64,000 nucleotides of DNA from Russula earlei. Taxonomy: Eukaryota; Basidiomycota; Agaricomycetes; Russulales; Russulaceae. This document shows, piece by piece, positions 34,473 to 44,440 of the stretch. The notes beneath the pieces were generated by a model. The model did no database searches and was not told the DNA's origin. It was given only the letters and a program-made list of their open reading frames with translations. Both the position numbers and the translations under genes were made by a program. Where the stretch lies: assembly GCA_025769875.1 (NCBI GenBank), contig JAGFNK010000156.1, positions 43,881-107,880 of the forward strand. The letters run 5' to 3'. Each line of letters starts with the position of its first letter. Positions within the stretch are counted from its first letter, which is position 1.

Positions 34473-35941
34473 TCACCCCTCGCGCCGCGGTAGCGCCTTC
34501 CAACCCGTTTTGAGGCCCATCCGTTCGATAAGACTCGCTGGCATACAATACACCGGGTCGAGGTCATCCAATCCAGGATAGCCAAGCAGTGAAAGGCCGG
34601 CGACGCCGAAACACGTGTGGAAGATGTCGGCCATGTCTCCGGGCCGGTCAGCGATCCCACCACCCTCTGGGTCCTACCGCGTATCATTCCTGAGAAAGAA
34701 AAATTCCACACAAAAGACACAGACGCAGGGGAAAGTGGGACAGGATCGATCGAGTGTCCACGCACCTGAGCTGAGAGAATGAAGCGCGTGAGCGCCGAGC
34801 TGTCGATCCACGTGAGCTTGTTCAGGATCGCCATGGAGGACAGGACCCAATGGCTATAGCAGACCTGTATCCGGTCAGAAGGCGGCCAACATGTGTGATA
34901 CAAAATGATATGCACATCCTCCAGCTTCTCGGGACGTCCATTCAGGCCGCCGTTGGGCAGCTGTCTCTCCGCAAGCCACCACCCGAGCGTCGGCACGTCG
35001 ACCACGTCCAATCTATCCAGGATTGCGAGTGCCGCCGTACACACCCACACTGTAAAAGAAAAGAAGAAAAAAAAAAAGCAATCAAAAGTCACACACGTCC
35101 AAGGTAACGGAAGGCGCCAAGCGCCAAGCATAAGGCGCGGAGGGGGAGAGGAGAGTGTCATACCTTGCGCAGCGTGGCTCTCGGCACCGGCGACGCGGCC
35201 AAAGCCGCCATCAAAGTTCCGGCATGAGGCGAGGTAGGAGACCGTGCGCTCACGATCGAGGCGGTCGAGCGCGCCGAGGAGGGACAAGGCCGACACGGCG
35301 CAGTAGAGGAAGCGCGTGTCCGTCTCGCCAAAGGCGTCACCTGCGAAGACTCCGGAGGGCTGCTGCAGATTTAGGACGACTAGTTTTGCCCGTCCATCGG
35401 CGTCGCGAGCGAGCCCAGGAATGCGTGTAAAAAAATGTTATAGAGGAAGGAGATGATCTGACGCACAGTCCACCACGCGCGTGGCGTTGAGGCGCGCGAG
35501 GGCATCGTGCGTCGCTAGGATTTGGATAGCGCTTAGCGTGGAAAGGATGTGGGCGTCGTGTCTCGGGTGTGGACCAAAGGCACCTTTGTGAGCCTGGAGT
35601 TAGTGGCTTTGTTGAATACCGCGCGGGGTATGAAGGGAGGGAATGCCCGAGAGGTAGGGTGCGCGTACCTGCCTCGTCATCCCAGCAGCTCATCACATAC
35701 TCTATAGTCTCCTGTGCGTCTAGAGCCTCCTTGTGTTTCATTATGCAAAGTGCGGTGAGGCCCCAGTATACTCCGTTGATCAACCGGTGGGCCGTCATGT
35801 GGTAGGACAAGTCATCCTTGTTCTGTAATAAAGAGCCCGGTCGGCGCGTTCAGTGGGGAATAACGGTTGGCATTGTCGACATACGTTTCCTAAATTTCGG
35901 ATATATTGTACGTGAAGATCGATCAAAAGGGTGTCAGACAT
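34473..35941 (-). CDS. BET2: Rab geranylgeranyltransferase beta subunit (type II), 7 exons
   Basis: Exons: 35941-35885, 35822-35669, 35583-35467, 35379-35164, 35049-34916, 34864-34766 and 34673-34473, giving 978 nt and 325 residues, the usual length for Bet2. Prenyltransferase repeats are seen in [78 protein letters not shown] and [20 protein letters not shown]. Zinc ligands fit the Asp and Cys of LEDVC and the His of DIFHTCFG. The C-terminus is [12 protein letters not shown]. With the alpha subunit and Rab escort protein it adds geranylgeranyl groups to Rab GTPases. The gene is divergent from the rhodanese gene across 221 bp. Confidence 0.92.
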
Positions 35942-36162
35942 GGGTGATGTAGGGTTGTAGTTTTGCCGAACAGGACCGCTCCTCGGAGATGCGCGCCAGT
36001 TGTGGACGGGTTACGGGTTGCGCCGTCGGACTACCTCGTGCGATCTTGGTTATAGTTTGGAGTTGGATTCTCCCGTAACGATAAAAACGGGACAATCGCA
36101 GCCCTGGCAAGCTACCCGTTTTCCTTGCCCACATCCACATATCTCTCACCGGGCCACCGGCA
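35942..36162. promoter_or_regulatory. Bidirectional promoter between BET2 and the rhodanese gene
   Basis: 221 bp between divergent start codons with no other reading frame. No TATA box stands out. Confidence 0.4.
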
Positions 36163-37214
36163 TGTCCGCCTCCTCATCCCACCAGTCTTCCCCCACCTCT
36201 TACGGCGTCTCTCCGGTCATCATCGTCGAAAGCGAGCTCGGCGCCTATCGTCATCGCCAATCTTTCACCACGACCAGTATCACAACTCCGGTATTCTCGC
36301 CCACCAAACTCAAACACGAAGAAGACGCCCGAGCTTCTCTCCGCACACTGGACAATGTCCGCGATCAGGTGGCGGGCCACGTCGCGGTACGCCTGATGCG
36401 CAAGCTGAAGACGGCCGACAATACACAATACGGCGTCGCGCTGACGCTTTCGAAGAGCGACGATGCGGGCTTCCTGCGCCTCGTCGCGTCGCATATCGCG
36501 TCACACCCCTCCAACGCCCTCAAAACGAAGGCATACCTCGTCGCGGTCGCCGCGACGGGCGCTGGGGACACCTCGCTCCTCATATGCGGCACGGACGCGG
36601 CCAAGGTGCAGCGCGCAGCGCTGCTCACGACGTCCAAGTTCATCGGGCACATCAAGCCGCTGCCTGCCCCGGAGCACGACGCGGACGGCGGCACCGTCTG
36701 GCTTGCGCGTGTGCGCGAGCTCGCCTGGAACGGGTACGACGAGACCGCCCTCTGGGACGTGCTGCAGAAGTGCGCCCAGGAACTCGTCGACCCTTCCCGT
36801 CCGCCCCCGAGCTCGCGCGGGATCGACGAGATCCTCGCCACGGCGCGCACCCGATTGCATCGTCTGTTGCCGCAGCAGGCGTTTGCGGAGCTGCGCGATG
36901 CGGACATCAAGGTGCCCGTGCTCCTGGTCGACATACGGCCGGCGGCGTTCCGCGCCAAGTACGGGCAGATCCCGGGCGCGATGATCATCGAGCGGAATGT
37001 GCTGGAGTGGCGGTTCGACCCGCGCTCGTTGGATGGGCGCCTGGACATCGCGACGCGGTACGATCTGAGGGTGATCGTGATTTGTCAAGAAGGGTACACC
37101 AGTTCGTTGGCGGCGGCGTCGCTGCAGGACATCGGGCTTCTTAACGCGACCGACGTCGTTGGCGGGTACAAGGCATGGAAAGAGGCGGGACTTCCGGTAG
37201 AACTCGAGCCGTGA
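36163..37214 (+). CDS. Rhodanese-domain protein
   Basis: A single exon of 350 residues from ATG 36163 (MSASSSHQSSPTS), chosen because the longer frame upstream is low in coding signal. Residues 1-60 are Ser-rich and likely disordered. Residues 60-230 form an unrecognised domain (TLSKSDDAGFLRLVASHIAS, LLTTSKFIGHIKPL). The last 110 residues are a rhodanese fold: VPVLLVDIRPAAFRAKYGQI, PGAMIIERNVLEWRFD, VICQEGYTSSLAA (active-loop Cys) and VVGGYKAWKEAGLPVE. It could be a sulfurtransferase or a sensor; the substrate is unknown. A degenerate fragment of this gene lies at 49285-49465. Confidence 0.75.
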
Positions 37215-37942
37215 CGCACGAGAGCGCCGAGTGCAAAGAGGATCTCCACTTGGGAATCGTGGTATACCATCCAATGCTTTGGTTACTTCGCGCTCACGTA
37301 TGAGACAGTGTTGTGTTGCACTTTTACAGGCTACAAGATGTTAATGAATCTTGACGTATTCGATTTGTTCCATGAATTAAAGCGTTGCTAATAAGAACCG
37401 AGTGGTCCCTGCAGCAACAAGAGGCTCTTGTCACGTGAGCCATGGTTTCCCTTACGAGTCATTGATGTTGATGCCCTCGTTGGACGTTGCTTGGTAATAA
37501 GATGGGATCATTCTGCACCACAGCTCTGAGGGACCGGACCAAGGCCGAATATGGTATATCACCGGCCGCACGGCACGGTTCAAAGGGAAACGCCACCAAA
37601 TATAGAAGCCAGGACAAAAGACAGCCACACCTCCCAACTGCAGCACTGCCCAAAGTCATCCCCTCGTGTAATTTGATAAACGGCCTGTACTGGCCCATAT
37701 ATAATCCGACATGCCCGGCCTCCAGACTGGCCTTCCCTCGCCTTGACCGCGTTGTTTCATCCACAATAACGTTGCACTCGCTTTTTCACTCCACAATAGA
37801 CAAAGCGTACTCGTCCCGAAACCTATAACAGCCGTCGCCCCTTCAATCGCATAGACGTGTGATATCTTCTCCTCTCCCATCGACGACCAGCAAGCCCTAT
37901 CGCTCTCGTCCTTTTTGTCAACAACACGTCTTTCTAATCGCC
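37215..37942. promoter_or_regulatory. Upstream region of gene D1 with TATA box
   Basis: TATATAA at 37698-37704 lies about 245 bp before the D1 start. About 150 bp around it (GCCTTCCCTCGCCTTGACC, AACCTATAACAG) are conserved in front of D2 at 49621-49750, where TATAAAA lies 235 bp before the start. The two promoters are therefore duplicates. No gene is seen in the rest. Confidence 0.6.
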
Positions 37943-39058
37943 ATGCCCTTACGTCGTATTTTGAACACGTTTGTTCGAGCTTCTGCACGCCGTCCTTTCG
38001 ACGAAGACGTTACGATGACGGATGCAACCTTGTCCTCCGTCAACAGCCTCGCCTCTCCTCCGCCCTTAGCCTCTTTCCCTTCTGTCAAAGGCTTCACATT
38101 GCTGGGAAAGCGCCGTTACGAAGAGTCATCCGGCCATGACGCCCAGCCAACCTCACCATCGTCGTCGCCTGATGCTTCCCATCGCAATGCGTCGCTTTCA
38201 TCCCCTAATTCCGCGGATCCTTCCACACCAGCTACGCGTCCGCTCAAGCGACCTAATTTGGCCCTAGATTACATTGAGACCGACTTGGAGAATAACCCCA
38301 GGCCATCCTCCTCACATGGTCAGGAGCCCGTCTCTCCCACCCCAACAGAAATCGCCCTCGACCTCGGCGATGCTCCGCAAACGCCAGAAGAGTGCATAGA
38401 GGGTCTCCGAGCGGCCGGGATCAAAGTGCGCGACTTTGCCTACGAGCCGATGCCAAACTCGTGCAAGGCTCCCGAGGTTTTTGACCCCGTCCCCTCCCTC
38501 ATCGCCGCCGACTGGCACATGCGCAATCCCCGTGAGAATCACGGTCTGCTGACCGCCAAGGGACTCTTCCGCCTAATCAAGATCGGCTGGCTCTCCCTCG
38601 CCGACATCAGGAAGCACGTCCATCCGCGCGCGTACACGGCGGTTGCGCAATACAACGAACGCCCCGACGAGCAGCGGTACCCGTTCGTCGTTCCACAGAA
38701 CGCGACGATGCCGACGCCTTCGCAGCGCGTACGAATGCGCCGCAAGGCCGGTCTCCGCACGCACCCCGACGACTTGCCCGATGGCGATTTTTTTCGGCTA
38801 CGATCCCACGGGCCATTCGGACGACGAGGGTGCTGCACCTCCCTGTACTCGCGTGGAGGCTTCGACTCTGGAAGATGCGTCGGGGACCGGGACCGGGACC
38901 TGCGCGCGGTCGGAGGCGAACGAGCCCAAGGCAAAGCGAAGAAAGGCGAAGGGTGCGGCGAAGACGCGGAGGCGCGTGAAACCGTTACGAAGGAAGGGTT
39001 CGCGGCCCGAGTTATAGTTTTGTGTTTCCGAATCGGACCGTCCGAGACATTTCCATAA
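37943..39058 (+). CDS. D1: unknown protein beside NLR-A, paralogous to D2
   Basis: The start is ATG 37943 (MPLRRILNTFVRAS), shared with D2. The N-terminal 130 residues are Ser/Pro-rich with short conserved islands (TLLGKRRYEES, TRPLKRPNLAL). A well-conserved core follows: TEIALDLGDAPQTPEECIE, LRAAGIKVRDFAYEPMPNS, PVPSLIAADWHMRNPRENHG, LLTAKGLFRL and QYNERPDEQRYPFVVP. At a T7 run near 38790 the main frame leaves what seems to be the true tail. The next frame gives FFGYDPTGHSDDEG and a basic end, KAKRRKAKG..KPLRRKGSRPEL, stopping at 39017, and that tail is conserved in D2. The basic tail suggests a nuclear or nucleic-acid role, but no domain is recognised. The function is unknown. Confidence 0.55.
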   Translation: MPLRRILNTFVRASARRPFDEDVTMTDATLSSVNSLASPPPLASFPSVKGFTLLGKRRYEESSGHDAQPTSPSSSPDASHRNASLSSPNSADPSTPATRPLKRPNLALDYIETDLENNPRPSSSHGQEPVSPTPTEIALDLGDAPQTPEECIEGLRAAGIKVRDFAYEPMPNSCKAPEVFDPVPSLIAADWHMRNPRENHGLLTAKGLFRLIKIGWLSLADIRKHVHPRAYTAVAQYNERPDEQRYPFVVPQNATMPTPSQRVRMRRKAGLRTHPDDLPDGDFFRLRSHGPFGRRGCCTSLYSRGGFDSGRCVGDRDRDLRAVGGERAQGKAKKGEGCGEDAEARETVTKEGFAARVIVLCFRIGPSETFP

Positions 39059-39376
39059 TTCTATATTTTATTTTATTTTGTTCTCACTCATCAGACCTGT
39101 TACAAGTTGTACACCACTTCGGACACTGTATTCTTGTGCATGTAGCGTTATCTTCCAACGGTGACAGCAGTTTGTTTTTAGACCTCAGCCCGTCGGGTCT
39201 ACTAGATTCAGCGGGGTAAGAACAGATAAGTCCCTTAACCCATGATAGTGAGCTGCCTCCGCGGTCGCCGATGAAAATGAATCATTAATGGACTTCTGGC
39301 TGCACGAGGCCGGCTGGCGGCACCATCTTCTCACCGCCAGCCTATCCCTCTGATCTCACACTCTTCTTCCAGTGAT
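39059..39376. other. Intergenic between D1 and NLR-A
   Basis: 318 bp with no gene. It must hold the NLR-A promoter; no clear TATA box. Confidence 0.4.
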
Positions 39377-42300
39377 ATGAGTCTCCCATCACGACCCCCG
39401 TCCTTCCTGTCATTCTTCAACGCGGCTCTACAGAACTACGAAAAGAGGACAGGGACGAAATTGGTCGAGCACCCAATCGCAAAGGAACTGGAGAAGTGCG
39501 ACTCCGTGGATTCCATCACTGCCATCCTTCAGGGACAAGCACGTTTGTTTAGTAAATATGGTGGAGACGATGGACGGATCATGAGGTCGGTCAAGCCTAC
39601 CGTCCAGGTCGTTTACACGCTTTCAACAACCACCGTTCTCGGTGAGGGTATTGGCACAGTATGTCCCGAAGGTTACCGTTATGATTATTGTCCCTGATGT
39701 CTATTCCTCAGTCATTCCCACCCGCGAAAGCAGTTTTTGCTGGCATCGCTATCTTGCTCGGAGTATGCCCTTTCTTTCCTATGCCTGTAGCTCCCTGACA
39801 TCATAGTGCCCAAGGCGGTCAAGGATCACACTACGAGTTACGACGCACTCCTCGACCTGCTTGGATTTTTCCAGAATATCCTCAGCAGATTAGAGATCTA
39901 TACCAGAATTCCTCCTAACGAAGCAGCTGCGTTGGAGGGCATTCTCGTGAAGATAATGGCGGAGCTTCTCTCCGCACTTGCTCTAGCAACCGAGAAAGTC
40001 AAGAAAGGACGATTTAGTGAGTATCGCCCTCGCTTATGGGGGTGCGTGACTGAAGACAATGCAGGGAAATTTGCAAAAAAACATCATCAGATCAAGGGAG
40101 TGCTACAGAGGGTGCATAGGCCCACTCACGACGAGGGTGGGATAACCGCGGCGCAGACGCTCGAAGTTGTCTACGGTCTTGCGCAAGATTTGACGTCGCA
40201 TTTGGATGGTGAGACAGTGGCTATGTGACCTGTATCCTGCTCGCCGCTGAACACTCATGTATCCAGACATAGACAAAAAACCATCGGCAGACCAGAGCGG
40301 GAAAGAGCGAGAAATGACCAAGGAAGAACGTGGGCCGTTTCCTAGTTTAATATTTTCATAGGAAACGGGGAACACTGAGACTGCCTCAAAGGTGACAAAT
40401 TTCGCCAGAACCTCCAAAAATGGCTCTCCCCTTCAGACCCCGGGACGAATCACAGAATTGCTTGTGAATCAAGGCATAGTGGAACATCAGCATGGTGGAT
40501 TCAAAGTGACACCTTCGAACAATGGAAATCATCTGGTCCAAGCTCTTTATTATGGGTTCACGGCAAACGTTTGTGTTTTAATCTTCTTCTCGGCACGAGA
40601 TTAACGATTCTCGCCTCCAGCCGGTGCAGGAAAGACTGTCTTGTGGTACATTCTCGTTTCCTTATATTTCCTTTTGCAGAACCTTCCCATTGATCATTGG
40701 CCAGTTCTGCCATCATCGAAGACATCCTTGGCATGCGCAAACGTGGAGATGCCTCACTGGGATTCTTCTATTGTGATTTCAGGGAGGACCAGAAGAAGGA
40801 CCTCCGCGGCTTGCTAACATCTCTGCTGGTCCAACTTTCTGATCAGTCTGATGTCTATCGGGAGTTCCTTTCTATTTTTTATCTCGAGCATGGCCGCGGC
40901 TCTGAATACGTCAGTGATAACGAGCTCCTACAATGTCTCAAGGACATAATCGAGACTCCGGGACAACCTACTCTTTACCTCATCATTGACGCCCTAGACG
41001 AATGTCCAAAAGCGACTGAGTTATTCTCCCCCCGTGACAAGGTGTTGGACCTGGTAGAAAATCTTGTCAAATTACGAGCTCCTCATTTGCGGATTTGTGT
41101 CACAAGCCGACCTGAGTCAAGCATCGAATCTATCCTCAAACCTCTATCTTCCCAGACCGTTTCTCTGCACAGCAAGAGAGAACAAATTCGAGACATCGCC
41201 GACTATATCAGGTCTGTCATTGGCACGCATCGCGAATTCCAAGCATGGAAACCAGCCGATCGGGAATTGGTTATAGACACCATCACGAGCAAAGCTGACG
41301 GGAGGTAAGCATTTAGCAATCAACACAATTCGTTACCGCCCTCGCTCATATCGGTACTACAGGTTTCGCTGGGTTTTCTGTCAGCTGGCCTACTTCCGTT
41401 CCTGCAGCCCTGATCATATACAGCATGCTCTGGACGAATTACCAGAGACGCTCGACGACACATATGCGCGCACATTGAAGTCAATTGACAACAAAAACTG
41501 GGAATACGCACACCGCCTTTTCCACTTCGTTGCAGCAGCTTCCCGTCCACTCCGCGTCGAGGAACTCGCAGAGTTTCACATCGCGATTGATCCCGACACA
41601 GGATTACCGGTCGACCAGGGGCCAGAAGACCCGGCGTACGCCGTGTTATCGACATGTTCTAATTTGCTTTCCATTGTCGACGTGCACGGGTCAAAAGTTC
41701 TCCACTTCGCACATTTTTCGGTCAAAGAATATCTGACCTCGCCGCGGCTTGCCCAATCAAACGATCCAATCTCTCATTTCCACGTCTCTATGACAGCCGC
41801 CCACGCTATCGTCGCGCAAGCCTGTCTTGATGTTCTACTACAACTGGATGGAAATGCCACAAGGGATAGCCTCGAGAAGTTCCCTTTGGCGAAGTATGCC
41901 GCTGAGCACTGGGTCGGCCATGCCCGGTTCGAGAATGTTTCGGAAAAGATCGATGATGGGATGAAATCTTTGTTTGAGCCGAGCCAGCACCACGTGTCAG
42001 TCTGGGTCAGGATATATGACCCGATTCTCGGTGGGGTTCCGGACAGTGCAAGTCCCTTGCAGGCCTATGGAACCCCGTTGCATTACGCGGCATTATGTGG
42101 GTTTCATGAGGTGGTCAAGTTCCTGATCGTCGAGCGGTCGCAGGATGTAAACGCTCGTGGCTTTGACGAAGAGACTCCACTGAGTATGACAGCTCAAACG
42201 GGGTATTTCGAAATTGCGCTGTGCCTTCTCGAGCATGGCGCGTATGTGAATCTCAAGAACGTCCATAAGGCGACAGCATTGCATATCGCATCGGAAATGG

Positions 42301-43745
42301 GACATGCGAATGTTTCTCGGGTGCTCCTTGAGCATGGCGCAAGTCCGAACGCTCAGAACGTCCACAAGGCGACGGCATTGCATATCGCGTCGGAAAAGGG
42401 ACACTTGGATGTCGCTCGGGTGCTCCTTGAGCATGGCGCAGGTCCGAATGCTCAAAACATTCACAAAGCGACGGCATTGCATATCGCATCGGAAAAGGGA
42501 CACTCAGATATGGCCCGGGTGCTTTTCGAGCATGGCGCATATCTGGATTCCCAGAACGTCCACAAGGCCACAGCATTACACATCGCGTCGGAAGAGGGAC
42601 GTGTTGATGTTGTTCAAGTGCTTCTCGAGTATGGCGCCGATCTGAACGCCCGGAACGTCCATAAGGCGACGGCATTGCATATCGCTTCGCAAAATGGACA
42701 CGTGAACGTTGCCCGTGTCCTTCTCGAGTATGGCATCGATCCGAATGCCCAGAACTGCAAGAAGGCGACGGCATTGCATATTGCATCTCAAAAGGGACAT
42801 GTGGACCTTACTCGGATGCTTATCGAGTACGGCACAGATATGAACGTCCAGAACGTCAATAAGGCGACCGCGTTGCATATTGCATCGCAAAAGGGACATG
42901 TGGACGTTGCTCGGATGCTTATCGAGTGTGGCACTGATGTGAACGTCCAGAACGTCAATAACGCGACAGCGTTGCATATTGCATCGCAAAAGGGACATGT
43001 GGACGTTGCTCGGATGCTTATCGAGTGTGGCACTGATATGAACGTCCAGAACGTCAATAACGCGACAGCGTTGCATATTGCATCGCAAAAGCGACGCGTG
43101 GACGTTGTTCGGGCGCTTCTCGAGCACGGCGTAGATCCCAACGCCCAGAACATCCACAAGGCGACGGCCTTGCACATCGCATCGGAAAAGGGATATGTGG
43201 ATGTTGTTCGGATGCTTATCGAGCATGGCACGGATCTCAACGCCCAAAATATTCACAAGGCGACGGCTTTGCATATCGCATCGCAAAAGGGACATGTGGA
43301 CGTTGCTCGGATGCTTATCGAGCATGGCACGGATCTCAACGCCCGGAATACCAGCGAGGCAACGGCGTTGCATATGGCATCACGATTCGGACATGTAGAT
43401 GTTGCCTGGGTGCTACTCGACCACGGGGTGGATCTGAACGCCCGGCTCCGCGATAACGCGACGGCATTGCATTTGGCGTCGGATCATGGACATGTGGACG
43501 TCGCCCGGGTCCTTCTCGAGCATGGCGCGGATCCGAACGCCCTAGATACCGAAGGCAAAACCCCATTACACCTGGCATCGCTGTGCGGAGTGCTCGACAT
43601 CGTACGGTTGCTGCTCCAGCGCGGCTCCGATATCCATGCCCAGGCCGATGACGGTCGGACAGCAATTCAGATGGCATCGGATTGTCAACCTCCACACCGT
43701 CATGTGGTGGACTTCTTGCGCGCGCATGAGGATATCAGACCGTAA
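39377..43745 (+). CDS. NLR-A: Goodbye-NACHT-ankyrin STAND protein (9 exons)
   Basis: Exons: 39377-39658, 39712-39762, 39815-40016, 40065-40208, 40267-40329, 40392-40568, 40621-40645, 40705-41304 and 41363-43745, giving 3927 nt and 1308 residues with all phases consistent. The N-terminal Goodbye-like helical domain has FFNAALQNYEKRTGTKLVEH and ECDSVDSI-type spacing. KWLSPSDPGTNHRIACESRH and LLWVHGK lead into the P-loop PAGAGKTVLC, split by an intron. The NACHT has LGFFYCDF, LYLIIDALDECPK (Walker B) and LRICVTSRPE (sensor). A winged-helix-like part has HALDELPETLDDTYARTL and FAHFSVKEYL. About 16 ankyrin repeats of 33 residues follow. In fungi such STAND proteins act in non-self recognition and cell death (family knowledge); the role here is inferred. 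Confidence 0.88.
42258..43347 (+). repeat. Tandem 99-bp ankyrin-coding units with near-identical sequence
   Basis: Eleven consecutive units carry the motif KATALHIAS..KGHVDVARML and differ mainly at a few positions. Two adjacent units (about 42850-43080) are almost identical at the DNA level. The flanking repeats before 42258 and after 43347 are more diverged. Confidence 0.8.
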
Positions 43746-44440
43746 GAGGCGATGGCCGCGAGTTTCCAAGTCGGCACCAGCTCCTGTATCTTCGATCTTA
43801 TAGTACAATTGAATGCAAGATACATGCTTGAAAAGTCACGAAATGAGGCTATAGGTGGCCAAGGACGCGTGGCCAAACCCAGAGAGGGAGGCCACTGGCT
43901 GGCAGGGAGGCAAGTGTAAGAGAGACAGAGCGAGTACGTTGGGCGGGCGTCACCGCCGCGTGCGGGACTCTTACTCACGATGATGAATGACGTCCGTGTG
44001 AGAGGAAAGGCGAGAAATGGGGACTACTGGTATTAGATTCGGTATTGCTTCAGAGAGCAAAGTCTGTCGGAGGCCCCTTTTGAGTCGAGGGGGCATGAAA
44101 CTTTATCTCCTTTTTCTCTTTCTCGTATCCCGGTCATCAGCATCAGCATGAGGCTCCTTTCATTATAGCAAATCCATGTCCATGTACACCTCCGATGCTG
44201 CGTTCCGAGTCCTACCATCAGGAAAATCCTCCCGCACAAGCGCATGCAGGCGAGAGGTAATGTAGAAGTAAGATTAAGAGCTATTTCAGAATAAATGATA
44301 AGTAGTATGCTGCGGGATATAAATGCGGATTTAAAAAAAAAACAAAACAAAACGCTCCATCTGGAGCCATGTTCGAAGGGGAGAGCATGTCGGCGTGCTA
44401 GAGTGCTACGGGTGATCAGTACAGTGTTTCTAGCAACTAC
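43746..44440. other. Convergent intergenic region between NLR-A and NLR-B
   Basis: 695 bp between two stop codons. A-rich runs lie near 44330-44355. It is not an obvious mobile element, and no gene was found. Confidence 0.4.

Noticed and set aside
42258..43347. CRISPR-like array of regular repeats
   Set aside because: Units are 99 bp, coding, in frame with ankyrin motifs and in a eukaryote; there are no spacers.
42093..43808. Several long frames antisense to the ankyrin region of NLR-A (also 45010-45963 in NLR-B)
   Set aside because: Tandem 99-bp repeats keep alternate frames open; the sequences repeat with the ankyrin period and have no independent features.
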